DNA of 64,000 bases from Mycolicibacterium neoaurum ATCC 25795 (GCF_000691525.1 NZ_JMDW01000005.1:1-64000); one strand, 5' to 3'. Shown: positions 1 through 9,931, counted from the stretch's first letter. Numbers and translations are program-made. The notes: generated from the letters alone by a model not told the origin.

Positions 1-312
1 CTGCCCCTGACGCAACGTCGCCGCCAACCGCGGAAACACCTCCAAGCGTTGGGCAATGGCCACCACCACCTGCGCGTTGCGCGGAGACATCCCCAACCGC
101 CACGCCACCAACTCCGACAACGACCGACACCCCGTATCACCCCACAACGACGGCCCATCGCCACCATCGATCTCGGCGACGATCTCCACCAACCGACCAT
201 CAAGGGCATTACGCTGACCCACCAACTCGGCGGCCTCGTCATAGAGCGCCAACAACCGATCGGACACCGAATTCACCGCATCAGCGGCGTAAGGCGTTGT
301 CGGAGGAGGCAT
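1..312 (-). CDS. DUF222/13E12-repeat HNH endonuclease family protein, N-terminal part
   Basis: The reverse strand is open from an ATG at 312 to the window edge, giving 104 codons with no stop. The protein starts MPPPTTPYAADAVNSVSDRL and contains a segment (WGDTGCRSLSELVAWRLGMS) typical of the DUF222 domain. In mycobacteria that domain precedes a C-terminal HNH nuclease in the REP13E12 family. The C-terminal part lies outside the window, so the HNH motif cannot be checked. These genes occur in many near-identical copies per genome and often serve as integration targets. The family call is from recalled sequence pattern, and the cellular role is unknown. Confidence 0.75.
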   Translation of the reverse strand, partial: MPPPTTPYAADAVNSVSDRLLALYDEAAELVGQRNALDGRLVEIVAEIDGGDGPSLWGDTGCRSLSELVAWRLGMSPRNAQVVVAIAQRLEVFPRLAATLRQGQ

Positions 313-424
313 ACCACAATCCTAAAGACAGGGTCCGACAAGTAGCGTGGGCGAAACCCCACCCCAGGGCTCGCGTTTCACGGACACTGTGTCTCGACTG
401 CACAGTCCACCCGAGGAGAGTCAG

Positions 425-1273
425 ATGGTACGCGCACCGGCACACCGGCGACGTCTGAAACCGCTGCGCCGATCACGCATCAGCGCCTACCGCGGCGGCT
501 GGGCACTGGTCACCGGAGCGGCCCGCGATGTGGGCCTGGGATATGCCTTTTCGCGACAATTGGCCGCCGAGGGTCTCAATCTGATCCTGGTCGACATCCT
601 CACTGATGAGCTGTCCGCACGCGCCGCGGAGTTACGCGGCGAGTTCGGCGTCGACGTGGTGGTCCTAGCATGCGATATGGCCGATCCCACGGCCATCGAT
701 CGGATCGAGCGCGCGGCCGACGGTGTCGATGTCGATGTGTTGGTGTGCAATCACATGTTCACCCCGCCGGAGACACCCAGGATCCTGGACATGCCGTTGG
801 ACACCCACCGCCGGATGATCGATATCAACTCTCGCGGTTATACCGACCTGGTACATGTGTTCGGCAACCAGATGCGCCGCCGCGGACGCGGATCGATCAT
901 CATGGTGGCGTCCGGGGTGGGCCTCACGTCCAGTCCGTTCACCGGCGCATACGGCGCCAACAAGGCCTTTCAGATCGGCCTCGGCGAGGCATTGTGGTAC
1001 GAGCTGCGCGGCACCGGTGTCGATGTCCTGGTGATGATCGGCGGGCTGATGAACACCCAGGGCGACATGTTCGACCGGTATCCGCAGTGGCTCATCTCCG
1101 AGCCGCGTGATGTGGTCCGTCGGGTGTTCGCCGCGGTGGGCCGCAAGCACATGGTGGTGCCGAGCCTGCCCAACCGCTTGTTCCTGCTGGCCCAGACCCG
1201 GTTGATGTCACGCCGCCGGGCCGTCCTCTCGATCGGGGACTTCATGGCCAAAGGGTTGGGCAAGGAGGACTGA
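425..1273 (+). CDS. Short-chain dehydrogenase/reductase (SDR)
   Basis: This 282-residue protein has an N-terminal Rossmann motif (TGAARDVGLG) for NAD(P) binding and the catalytic YGANK (YxxxK) preceded by a serine in MVASGVG, so the classical SDR triad is intact. The ATG at 425 was chosen over an upstream start at 347 because GAGGAGAG lies just before it and the upstream residues look non-coding. It should oxidise or reduce an alcohol/ketone; the substrate cannot be read from sequence. The next gene on the same strand, 53 bases away, is a P450/reductase fusion, so the two may act on the same lipid- or sterol-like substrate. Confidence 0.85.
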   Translation: MVRAPAHRRRLKPLRRSRISAYRGGWALVTGAARDVGLGYAFSRQLAAEGLNLILVDILTDELSARAAELRGEFGVDVVVLACDMADPTAIDRIERAADGVDVDVLVCNHMFTPPETPRILDMPLDTHRRMIDINSRGYTDLVHVFGNQMRRRGRGSIIMVASGVGLTSSPFTGAYGANKAFQIGLGEALWYELRGTGVDVLVMIGGLMNTQGDMFDRYPQWLISEPRDVVRRVFAAVGRKHMVVPSLPNRLFLLAQTRLMSRRRAVLSIGDFMAKGLGKED

Positions 1274-1326
1274 GCTGATTGTCGATTATTGACGGCAAGG
1301 TCAGGTGAACGTCCTACGCTGCGTAA

Positions 1327-4300
1327 ATGACCGAGTTCGCGCCGTCGCTGCCCCCGACGCTCGATGACATCGTTTCTGCCGAGGGGCATGCGTTGCCCAC
1401 CGGGGCAGAGCTGGCCGGCCGGCCATACGCGCTGCCGATCGACCTGCTGGGTGAGCGTTACGGGCCGATCTTCTACGCCGACTTCAACGGGTTCCGCAAG
1501 CTCTACGCCTGCTCGATGGATCTTGTCGACGAGCTCTGCGACGAGACGAGATTCGCCAAGAACATCACCCAGACTCTCGACCGCGTGCGGCCCCTCGCCG
1601 GCGACGGCCTGTTCACGGCATATCACGGGGAACCGAACTGGCAGAAGGCACACGATGTCCTGCTACCGGGATTCAGCTATGCCGGATTGCGCAATTACCA
1701 CGAGGCGATGCTGGACATCAACGCCGAGCTGATCAGCCGGTGGGACGCTCGAGTGGGTCAGCGCCGGGTGAACGTCTCCGACGATCTGCAGAAGCTGGCG
1801 ATGGACACCGTGGCACTGGCCGGTTTCGGCGCCCGGTTCGCGTCATTCGACCATGACGGGTTGGCGCCGATCCCGCAATGCTTCATGTCCGCGCTGACCG
1901 AAGCGGTAACCCACGGTGAGACAGCAGAATTCATCGCCGGCCGGACGTTGCTGCACAACTACTTCGATGAGCTGATCACCGGGCACCGCGCCGCCGGAGC
2001 CGGTGCGGATCTGCTCTACGTGATGCTGGATCACGATGGCGGACCGGCGCTCGACACCGCGAACATTCGCAATCAGATCATGACGTTCCTGATCGCGGGG
2101 CAACTCACCACGTCCGAGCTCATGCCCAACACCGTCTACAACCTCATCCACCACCCGGCGGTGCTGGCCCGCGTGCGCCGCGACGTCGACGCGGTATTCG
2201 GTGCCGACGACGACTACCTGCCCAGCTACGACGATATCGGCAAGCTCGGCTATCTACGCCAGGTCATCAGCGAGACGCTGCGGTTGTCCCCACCCGTGCT
2301 GACCTTCGACCGGATGGCCCTGGCCGACACCGTCATCGGCGGAAAATACCCGATAAAGGCCGGCGAGGCGGTTACCGTGCTGGTCGGTGCGCTGCATCGG
2401 CAGCCACAGTGGGGTGACAACGTCGAACTGTTCGACCCCGACCGGTTCGATCCGGATCAGACAGCCGGCCGCTCGCCTGCGTTGTTCAAACCGTTCGGCA
2501 CCGGAGCGCGGTCCTGTATCGGGCGGCAGTTCGCCCTCCACGAAGCGACGATGCTGATCGCACGGTTGGTGCACCGGTACCACCTGGTGGACTCGCAACA
2601 CTATGTCCTGCAATGGGAAAGCTCGCTGAGTCGGCGACCGGTCGGCTTTGAGGTCGATCTGGTGCGGCGGACCTCCGCAGAGCGCACCCCGACCATGTCG
2701 GCGGTTGCGGCACCGACGGCATCGGACGGCACGACGGCGTCCTCGCCGGTTCGGGCGGGCACGACACTGGCGGTACTGCACGGGTCGAACCTGGGGACGT
2801 GTCGGGCACTGGCCACCCAACTTGCCGAGGAGGCGGCCGATATCGGTTGCACCACTACGGTCGGACCGCTCGATGATGCGGCACACGGGCTGCCCGACGC
2901 CGATGTGATCCTCATCGTGGCGTCCTCGTACAACGGGCAACCCACCGACGACGCCAAGCAGTTCACCACGTGGCTGTTCGGCGACCACGCGGCGGTGTCT
3001 ACCGACACCCGCTTCGCCGTCCTCGGCGTCGGGGATCACAACTGGGCCGAGACCTATCAGGCGGTGCCGATCGCGATCGACGACAGGCTGACCGACCTCG
3101 GCGCCCAGGCGTTGGTGCCCCGCGGTGCCGCCGACACCTCGGGTGACCTGACCGGTGCGCTGGAGGAGTTCACCTCGGCACTCTGGGCGGCGATATCCGA
3201 ACTGTTCGGTGATCCGGATGCCGCGCCACTGACCGACAGCAACGAACCGTTGTACGACCTGACGCTCATCACCGGACCGATCACCGCCGCGATCGACGCC
3301 CGTTTTGCGGTGACCCCGATGACCGTCGTCCTCAATGACGAACTGGTCGGCGATGACAACTCGCTGGGTCAGGGCAAACGATATGTCCGAGTGACCCTTC
3401 CCGACGACGTCGACTACTCCACCGGCGATCATCTGACGGTACTGGCCGATAATCCCCCGGAGGCGGTGGAGGCGGCCGTGAACCTGCTGGGCATCGACCC
3501 GCAGCTACGGTTGTCGATCAACCCGCGGCGCACGTCGCGGCGGCTGATCGCACTCGACCGCGAAGTCAGCGTCCGCGAACTGCTCACGCACTTCGTCGAG
3601 TTACGTAAGCCCGCCACCCGTAGCCAACTGCGAAAACTGGCTGCCGCCAACCCATGTCGGCCCGAACAGGAACGTCTCCAGGCACTGGCCGAGTCCGACG
3701 AGGCGTGCCCTCTCAGCCCCATCGAGTGTCTGCAGGAGTTCCCCGCGTGCGCTCTGACCGGTGCCGAGCTGCTCGAAATGCTGGAACCCATGACCCCGCG
3801 CCATTACTCCATCGCGTCATCGTCACGGCTGTCGCCGAAGGAGGTGGCGCTGATCGTCAGCGTGCTGGATGCCCCGGCACGATCCGGTCGCGGACTCTTC
3901 AAGGGCGTGGCATCCAACCATCTGGCCGATATCTCCCCCGGTGCCTGTGTTCGTGCTCGCGTCGACCCGGCGCGGCAGGCGTTTCGTGCGGGTGCCGACC
4001 CGGAGAAGAACGTGATTCTGGTGAGCGCGGGGACCGGGGTGGCACCGTTCTGCGGTTTTCTCGGGGACCGGCTGGCGGCCAAGCAGAGTGCCGCCCCCTT
4101 CGCACCGGCGCTGTGCTTCTTCGGCGTGCGGGATCCCGACGTCGATTACATCTTCCGCGATCTGTTCGAGGATGCCGAACGGCAGGGCATCGTCGCGATG
4201 CGACCGGCATTCTCCCGGGCGCCCGAGGCCGGTGTGCGTTATGTGCAGGACCGGATCGCCGCCGATGCCGATGATGTCTGGGACCTCATCGGTGATCCCG

Positions 4301-4476
4301 CCAAGGACACCCATGTGTTCGTCTGCGGTGACGGGGCGAAGATGGCACCGGCTGTGCGCGAGGCGTTTCGGGATATCTACCGGGCCCGCACCGGTGCCGA
4401 TGACGACCGGGCGCGTGACTGGCTGGAGGCCATGGTTGCCTCTGATCATTACGTCGAGGATGTGTGGGCTGGGTGA
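1327..4476 (+). CDS. Self-sufficient cytochrome P450/NADPH-P450 reductase fusion (CYP102/P450-BM3 type)
   Basis: At 1049 residues it matches the length of P450-BM3-type fusions. The N-terminal ~450 residues are a P450: ETLRL (ExxR) and a heme loop FGTGARSCIGR with the thiolate Cys at residue 397. A flavodoxin (FMN) domain starts near residue 480 (LHGSNLGT, ASSYNGQP). The C-terminal FAD/NADPH reductase follows, with MTPRHYSIASS (FAD), GTGVAPF and a C-terminal W. Such enzymes hydroxylate fatty acids with electrons from NADPH. The I-helix reads AGQLTTS, so the usual acidic residue before the catalytic Thr (AGHETTS in BM3) is Leu. It is probably co-transcribed with the SDR upstream. Confidence 0.93.
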   Translation: MTEFAPSLPPTLDDIVSAEGHALPTGAELAGRPYALPIDLLGERYGPIFYADFNGFRKLYACSMDLVDELCDETRFAKNITQTLDRVRPLAGDGLFTAYHGEPNWQKAHDVLLPGFSYAGLRNYHEAMLDINAELISRWDARVGQRRVNVSDDLQKLAMDTVALAGFGARFASFDHDGLAPIPQCFMSALTEAVTHGETAEFIAGRTLLHNYFDELITGHRAAGAGADLLYVMLDHDGGPALDTANIRNQIMTFLIAGQLTTSELMPNTVYNLIHHPAVLARVRRDVDAVFGADDDYLPSYDDIGKLGYLRQVISETLRLSPPVLTFDRMALADTVIGGKYPIKAGEAVTVLVGALHRQPQWGDNVELFDPDRFDPDQTAGRSPALFKPFGTGARSCIGRQFALHEATMLIARLVHRYHLVDSQHYVLQWESSLSRRPVGFEVDLVRRTSAERTPTMSAVAAPTASDGTTASSPVRAGTTLAVLHGSNLGTCRALATQLAEEAADIGCTTTVGPLDDAAHGLPDADVILIVASSYNGQPTDDAKQFTTWLFGDHAAVSTDTRFAVLGVGDHNWAETYQAVPIAIDDRLTDLGAQALVPRGAADTSGDLTGALEEFTSALWAAISELFGDPDAAPLTDSNEPLYDLTLITGPITAAIDARFAVTPMTVVLNDELVGDDNSLGQGKRYVRVTLPDDVDYSTGDHLTVLADNPPEAVEAAVNLLGIDPQLRLSINPRRTSRRLIALDREVSVRELLTHFVELRKPATRSQLRKLAAANPCRPEQERLQALAESDEACPLSPIECLQEFPACALTGAELLEMLEPMTPRHYSIASSSRLSPKEVALIVSVLDAPARSGRGLFKGVASNHLADISPGACVRARVDPARQAFRAGADPEKNVILVSAGTGVAPFCGFLGDRLAAKQSAAPFAPALCFFGVRDPDVDYIFRDLFEDAERQGIVAMRPAFSRAPEAGVRYVQDRIAADADDVWDLIGDPAKDTHVFVCGDGAKMAPAVREAFRDIYRARTGADDDRARDWLEAMVASDHYVEDVWAG

Positions 4477-4559
4477 TCGGGCGGGGTGATCCCACTCGCA
4501 GCCATTACACAGTTAGCTAAGGTAACCTTCTACACCTCGGACTGTAGGAGGGGCCACCG

Positions 4560-4991
4560 ATGATCTGGGGCGAGCTGACAATCCTCGACGGCATCATGGC
4601 GGCGGTATTCGCCACCTGCGTCTTCGTCTACGTCACCCGACTGGAGAACCGGACGCCGCACCCGCTGGGTGAACAGGTGGGTGCCCACAAGGCGGTGCTG
4701 GCCAAGGTGCGCAAGCGCGAGCCGATCACCCAGGACGAGTACGACTACGCCCGCGAACTGGTCGCCGACGCGCGCACTCCCCTGGCGCTGGCCATCCCGG
4801 CCACGCTGTTCTGCATGGGCCTCTTCTACGTCGTCGGCTGCTTGTACGAGCTGCATGTGCACGGTGGCAATCCGTCGTTCCGCACCTTCATCGGCGGTAT
4901 CCCCATGCTCACCTCGATGAACATGGCGGCCCAGTTGCGCCGCGTCGCGCGCATGGGGGGCAAGCTCGACGGCATCGCCGTCACGTCCTAG
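4560..4991 (+). CDS. Small membrane protein of unknown function
   Basis: This 143-residue protein has one hydrophobic segment near residues 8-25 and another near 78-98, with a charged middle (KVRKREPITQDEYDYARELV). The ATG follows a strong ribosome site (GTAGGAGGGG). I do not recognise a family. Its 3' end overlaps the convergent mmpL gene by 11 bases. Upstream, a short palindrome AAGGTAACCTT at about 4519-4529 could be an operator half-site. Confidence 0.7.
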   Translation: MIWGELTILDGIMAAVFATCVFVYVTRLENRTPHPLGEQVGAHKAVLAKVRKREPITQDEYDYARELVADARTPLALAIPATLFCMGLFYVVGCLYELHVHGGNPSFRTFIGGIPMLTSMNMAAQLRRVARMGGKLDGIAVTS

Positions 4992-7848
4992 CCACCACCG
5001 GGTCGCCGTCCTCCCACAGCGGCAACTGCTGGTTCGTCGCGCGCGGGCGCACCGTCGCGCTGGCCGGCCGCTGCCGAACCCGCAGCGGCCACCAGAACCA
5101 CCTGCCGAGCAACGCGGCGATGGCCGGCGTCATGAACGATCGCACGATCAACGTGTCGAACAACAATCCCAGCGCGATCGTGGTGCCGATCTGTCCGAGG
5201 ATCTTCAGATCGGCGAACACGAAGGACGCCATGGTCGCCGCGAACACCAGACCGGCGGCCGTCACCACCGCCCCCGACCCGCCCATCGCGCGGATGATGC
5301 CGGTGTTCAAGCCGGCGTCGATCTCCTCCTTGAACCGCGATATCAACAGCAGGTTGTAGTCCGAACCGACAGCGAGCAACAGGATGATGGCCAGCGCCAA
5401 CACGATCCAGAACAGCTCGGTGCCCAGGATGTCCTGCCAGATCAGCACCGACAGACCGAACGACGCGCCCAGCGACAGCGCCACGGTGCCGACGATGACC
5501 AGTGCGGCGACGATGCTCCTGGTGATGAACACCATGACCAACAGGATCAGGCAGAGTGCGGCGATCGCCGCGATCATCAGGTCGTACTTGGCGCCGTCCT
5601 GAATGTCCTTATACGTGGCGGCGGTACCTGCCAGGTAGATCTTCGATCCGGCCAGCGGGGTGCCCTTGACGGCCTCCTGTGCGGCGTGCCGGATCGCGTC
5701 GATATGCGAGATCCCTTCCGGGGTCGCGGGATCACCGTCATGGGTGATGATCATGCGGGCCGCTTTGCCGTCCGGTGACATGAAAAGCTTCATGCCGCGG
5801 ACGAATTCGGGGTTGGTGAAGGCTTCCGGCGGCAGGTAGAACGAGTCGTCGGTCTTGGATGCGTCATACGCCTTGCCCAGCGCGGTGGCGTTCTCCAGGG
5901 CTGCTGCCGCCTGGTCGTTCAACCCCGATGTGGTGGCGTAATTGGTCATCGTCAGGTCGCGGTTGGTTTCCTGGCTCTGGATCTGCGGCGGGATGAGGGC
6001 CAGCAGCTTGGGTTGTAGCGCGTCGAGCTGGGCGATACTGCCCGAGACGTTGTTCAGCTGGTCGGTGAGGGCGTCGACACCGTCGAGCGCATCGAACAGC
6101 GACCGGATGGCCGCGCACATCGGGATGTCGAAACAGTGTGGTTCCCAGTAGAAATAGTTGCGCAGCGGTCGGAACTGATCGTCGAAGTTGGCGATCTTGT
6201 CGCGTAGGTCCTCGGCGGTCTGGACGGTCTGCTCGAAGGCTTTGGACTGGGCGTCGGTGACGGCGCTGGACTGCTGTTGCAGCGCATACTGCTGGCGCAG
6301 GATGTCGATCGAATTGTTGATCACGTCAACCTGTTTGAGCAGGTCTTGGCCGCGGGCCTGTTGGAAGGGCAGGTTGTTGATCTGTGACGCGCTGCTCGCG
6401 CTGATCTGGAACGGGATCGACGTGTGGTCCAGGGGCGTACCCAGTGGACGGGTGATCGATTGGACTTGGGCGATGCCGTCGGTGTGGAAGACCGCCTTGG
6501 CCACCCGTTCCAGCAGGATCATGTCGGTGGGATTGCGCAGATCGTGATCGGTTTCGATCATCAGCAGTTCGGGATTGAGTCTGGCCTGCGAGAAGTGTTG
6601 CGCCGCTGCCGTGTAGCCGACGTTGGCGGGAGCGCTCGCCGGCAGGTAGGGCTTGGCGTCGTAGCTCGTCTTGTACTGCGGGAGGGCAAGCAGACCGATG
6701 AGCGCGATGGCGATGGTGGCCGCCAGGATCGGCCCGGGCCACCGGACGATCGCCGTGCCGATCCGTCGCCAACCTCGGGTTTGCATGGGGCGGGCCGGTT
6801 CGAAAAGCCCGAAATGCCTGCCGATGGCGATAAGTGCGGGCGCCAGGGTCAACGCGGCGATGACCGCGACGAGCACGCCGGTGCCGGCCGGGACGCCCAG
6901 GCTCTGGAAGTACGGCAGCCGGGTGAAGGTCAGACACAGCACGGCTCCGGCGATCGTCAGACCCGAGCCCAAGATGATGTGTGCGGTGCCGTGGTACATG
7001 GTGTTGAACGCGTTGACACGATCCTGGCCGGCGTAGCGCGCCTCGTGGAATCGGCCGAGCAGAAAGATCGCGTAGTCGGTGCCGGCGGCGATGACCAACA
7101 GCGTGAGCAGGTTGGTCGAATAGGTCGACAATTCGATGATCCCGGCGTTGGCGAGCACCGCGACCACGCCGCGTGAGGCGGTCAGCTCGATCATCACCGT
7201 GAAGATCACCAGGAACACCGTCGTGAGGCGGCGGTAGAGCCAGAACAGCATGACCGCGATGACCAGGAGCGTGATGATGGTGGTCTTCAGCGTGCCGTGC
7301 CGGCCGACCTCGAACTGATCGGTGACCAGGGGCGCCGCGCCGGTGACGTACACCCGCAGGCCCTCGGGCGGCGGGCTGTCGGCAACGATATCGCGCACCG
7401 CGTCGACGGATTCGTTGGCCAGCGACTCCCCCTGGTTGCCGGCCAGGTAGAGCTGAACCAGCGCGGCCTTGCCGTCGGAGCTCTGGGAGCCGGCCGCCGT
7501 CAGCGGGTCACCCCAGAAGTTGTCGATGTGCTGAACGTGTGTGGTGTCGGCCGAGAGCTTGGCGACCAGGTCGTCGTAGTAATGGTGCGCCTCGGCGCCC
7601 AGCGGTTGATCACCTTCCAGGACGATCATCGCCGAGCTGTCGGAATCGAACTCTTGGAAGACCTTGCCGATCTGCTTGCTGGCCTGCAGGGAGGGTGCGT
7701 CCTGCGGGCTCAACGAGACGTTGTGCTGTTCGGCGACGGTCTCCAGCTGTGGGACGAAGACGTTGGTGACGACCGCCAGTGCCAGCCAGAACAGCGCGAT
7801 GAGCACCGAGTACCGGCGGATGAGATCAGGAATGCGATTGCTGCTCAT
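4981..7848 (-). CDS. MmpL family RND transporter
   Basis: This ~955-residue inner-membrane transporter has the MmpL layout: an N-terminal TM helix, a large periplasmic loop, a five-helix block containing GTDYAIFLLGRFHEARY, a second periplasmic domain rich in Gln (residues ~500-640), and a second helix block with GSDYNLLLISRFKEE. The two DY motifs correspond to the proton-relay Asp-Tyr pairs of the family. The ATG at 7848 overlaps the mmpS stop as ATGA, so the pair is translationally coupled; an upstream TTG was rejected. MmpL proteins with an MmpS partner export lipids or siderophores, and the substrate here is unknown. It is closest in layout to the MmpL4/MmpL5 type. Confidence 0.93.
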   Translation of the reverse strand: MSSNRIPDLIRRYSVLIALFWLALAVVTNVFVPQLETVAEQHNVSLSPQDAPSLQASKQIGKVFQEFDSDSSAMIVLEGDQPLGAEAHHYYDDLVAKLSADTTHVQHIDNFWGDPLTAAGSQSSDGKAALVQLYLAGNQGESLANESVDAVRDIVADSPPPEGLRVYVTGAAPLVTDQFEVGRHGTLKTTIITLLVIAVMLFWLYRRLTTVFLVIFTVMIELTASRGVVAVLANAGIIELSTYSTNLLTLLVIAAGTDYAIFLLGRFHEARYAGQDRVNAFNTMYHGTAHIILGSGLTIAGAVLCLTFTRLPYFQSLGVPAGTGVLVAVIAALTLAPALIAIGRHFGLFEPARPMQTRGWRRIGTAIVRWPGPILAATIAIALIGLLALPQYKTSYDAKPYLPASAPANVGYTAAAQHFSQARLNPELLMIETDHDLRNPTDMILLERVAKAVFHTDGIAQVQSITRPLGTPLDHTSIPFQISASSASQINNLPFQQARGQDLLKQVDVINNSIDILRQQYALQQQSSAVTDAQSKAFEQTVQTAEDLRDKIANFDDQFRPLRNYFYWEPHCFDIPMCAAIRSLFDALDGVDALTDQLNNVSGSIAQLDALQPKLLALIPPQIQSQETNRDLTMTNYATTSGLNDQAAAALENATALGKAYDASKTDDSFYLPPEAFTNPEFVRGMKLFMSPDGKAARMIITHDGDPATPEGISHIDAIRHAAQEAVKGTPLAGSKIYLAGTAATYKDIQDGAKYDLMIAAIAALCLILLVMVFITRSIVAALVIVGTVALSLGASFGLSVLIWQDILGTELFWIVLALAIILLLAVGSDYNLLLISRFKEEIDAGLNTGIIRAMGGSGAVVTAAGLVFAATMASFVFADLKILGQIGTTIALGLLFDTLIVRSFMTPAIAALLGRWFWWPLRVRQRPASATVRPRATNQQLPLWEDGDPVVART

Positions 7849-8291
7849 CCGGACTTGTCCAAGCAATAGGTGAAGGCGTTGACGTTGTCGGTGGTGCGCT
7901 CGTCCTTGACCGCGTCGTCGATGGTGATCCGGCAGCCGATCCAGTCGCCGGTGCCCTGGGCGGTGATGTTGACGAAGACCGCGGGTTGGGTGGTCGTCGC
8001 GTCGTAGGCCCAGGGCAGGCCGACGTTATCGGCGCGCTGCGGCTGGGCGTCGACGTCGAGGTAGGTGATGGTCGCCGCCGCCCCGGGCGGGCCGTACACC
8101 TCCAACACCACATGCTTGGGATTGAACGGGACGATCTGATCGGCCGCACCGTTGGGCGTGGAGACGACATCCTGCGATGCGAAGACACCGTTTAAGCGGT
8201 AGACGGCAAATCCGGCGATCGCGATGACCACGACCGCCGTGACGAGCGTCCACCGCCGCATCAAATGGCTTCCGAGGGAAACCCGTTGCAT
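7845..8291 (-). CDS. MmpS family transport accessory protein
   Basis: This 148-residue protein has a single N-terminal TM helix (residues ~15-32), then a beta-rich periplasmic domain with VVLEVYGPPGAAATITYLD and two Cys (GCRITI, TYCLDK) conserved in the MmpS family. ATG 8291 has AAAGGG eight bases upstream. It forms an operon with mmpL through an ATGA overlap and is expected to work with it as a membrane-anchored accessory factor. Confidence 0.93.
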   Translation of the reverse strand: MQRVSLGSHLMRRWTLVTAVVVIAIAGFAVYRLNGVFASQDVVSTPNGAADQIVPFNPKHVVLEVYGPPGAAATITYLDVDAQPQRADNVGLPWAYDATTTQPAVFVNITAQGTGDWIGCRITIDDAVKDERTTDNVNAFTYCLDKSG

Positions 8292-8539
8292 CCGTTACCC
8301 TTTCATCAGCGTCGACCGATGCCGGCAGCGGCAATCCCGTTAGGAACGCTAATAAACTTAGTTGACACTACGGTATGCAATCGGACTCCACAACAGATAT
8401 CGCCGCGCCCGAAAGAGCTTCGCTCACAGGGATTTAGCAGCTGATCCACAGGATGAATGAGGGCGGGATTGCTTGGACAACCGGTCGCCGACCCCGACCA
8501 AACCCGCAAGCCCTCGACGGGCACCGGAACAGGCCTTCG

Positions 8540-9019
8540 TCATTCGCGCATTGATTGCGCTAACCCGCGGCGCCGCATGATGAGCACGATTCTCCAAGCT
8601 CCGACGTATGTCGGGATCATGATGATCCAGAACCATTTGCTGCCGATGGACACTTCCGGAGCCTGCATCCAGTCATCCAGCCACGTAGCGATGAGCATGA
8701 CGGCCGCAGACCAGCCAAACATGATGCTGCAGCCGATCACGAATCGCTTGCGATTCATGATCTCGATCGCCACAGCAGAAGTGACGAAGAGGGAGAGCGC
8801 AGTGACGATCAGGACCACAGCCTGCCCTGGCGGCCGTCCGACATATCCGAGCGCCAGAGCGGCAAGATAGCCGAACCCACCAGTGATCAGGATCGACAGG
8901 GATCGGGTGACGACGTCGCGGTAGAAGGATTCTTCTCTCAGCCAGCCGCCCACGACGTCGGTGACTGGCCGCCTCCTCGACGGCTCACCGGTGGCCCAAT
9001 CTGGTTCATAGAACGACAT
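8540..9019 (-). CDS. Membrane protein of unknown function
   Basis: This 159-residue protein has a charged N-terminus (MSFYEPDWATGEPSRRR) and four hydrophobic segments at about residues 40-60, 65-85, 95-115 and 125-145, ending in a basic tail. No family is recognised. It is the last backbone gene before the IS21 insertion, whose left end lies only 34 bases upstream of the start codon. The native promoter may therefore have been displaced or altered. Confidence 0.65.
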   Translation of the reverse strand: MSFYEPDWATGEPSRRRPVTDVVGGWLREESFYRDVVTRSLSILITGGFGYLAALALGYVGRPPGQAVVLIVTALSLFVTSAVAIEIMNRKRFVIGCSIMFGWSAAVMLIATWLDDWMQAPEVSIGSKWFWIIMIPTYVGAWRIVLIMRRRGLAQSMRE

Positions 9020-9053
9020 GCCGACTCCCCTTGCCCACTGTTGCTGGCCGTGC

Positions 9054-9078
9054 TGTCAATGGCCAAGTTGAAGTATCC
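9054..9078 (+). repeat. IS21 left terminal inverted repeat
   Basis: The 25-bp end begins TGTCAATGGCCAAG and matches the reverse complement of 11585-11609 at 17 or more positions. A second copy of the core (TGGCCAGGTGAAAGTATCC) follows within 30 bases, the multi-copy end structure usual in IS21 elements. Confidence 0.85.
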
Positions 9079-9119
9079 GCTGGTGGCCAGGTGAAAGTAT
9101 CCGCCCCGTGCGGTGGTTC

Positions 9120-9931
9120 CTAGGTTGTGCTGGGGTGCTCCTTTCGGTGGCGGGCGTCTTTCATGCGGTAGGAGTCCCCGTCGGTGATCACGACGGTGGC
9201 GTGGTGCAAGAGTCGATCGAGGATGCTGACCGCAGTGGTCTGCTCGGGTAGGAATCGGCCCCATTGTTCGAATGGCCAGTGCGATCCGATGGCCAGGGAT
9301 CGGTGTTCGTAGGCGCCGGCGACGAGCCGGAACAGCAGTTGGGTGCCCGTGTCGTCGAGTGGGGCGAAGCCGAGTTCGTCGAGGATGATCAGATCGACCC
9401 GCAGCAGCGATTCGATGATCTTGCCGACAGTGTTGTCGGCCAGGCCGCGGTAGAGGGTTTCGACGAGATCGGCGGCGGTGAAGTAGCGGACCTTGTGCCC
9501 GGCGTGGATCGCCGCGGTTCCCAGCCCGATCAGGGTGTGAGATTTGCCGGTGCCAGCGGGTCCGATGATCGCCAGGTTCTGTTGGGCTCGTATCCATTCC
9601 AGGCTCGAGAGGTAGTCGAAGACCTTCGGTTGGATCGACAAGGATGCGACGTTAAATGAATCCAGCGTTTTGGGCACCGGGAACGCCGCAGCTTTGAGCC
9701 GGTTGACGATGTTGGAGGCATCGCGGGCGGCCAGTTCTGTCTCGATCAGGGTCGCAGCACTTCTTCGGGGGTCCAGCGTTGGGTCTTCGCAGTCTGGAGG
9801 ACTTCGGGTGCGTTGCGCCGCACCGCGGCCAACTTCAATCGGCGTAGCCCTGCATCCAGATCAGCGGACAGTGGTGGGACTGACGGTGGCCCAACAGGTT
9901 TGGAATCAGTGATCGGTGTCGTCCTGGTCAT
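9120..9931 (-). pseudogene. istB: IS21 ATP-binding helper IstB, frameshifted
   Basis: The reading frame opens at 9931, overlapping the istA stop as ATGA, and encodes the usual N-terminus (ADLDAGLRRLKLAAVRR... WTPEEVLR). It then hits TGA at 9746. Losing one base near 9750 explains this, because the next frame continues at once with LIETELAARDASNIVNRL and runs to 9120 with Walker A (GPAGTGKS) and Walker B (VDLIILDELGF). IstB is the AAA+ target-selection ATPase of IS21. It is either a real one-base deletion or, less likely, a programmed frameshift; IstB is normally a single frame. Confidence 0.85.

Noticed and set aside
665..1150. Long antisense frames under backbone genes
   Set aside because: High-GC mycobacterial genes routinely leave open antisense frames; these show His/Arg/Gly-rich shadow composition and no motifs.
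4511..4535. IdeR (iron) box upstream of the small membrane protein
   Set aside because: Only the right half matches the 19-bp consensus (about 12 of 19 positions), so iron control is not supported.
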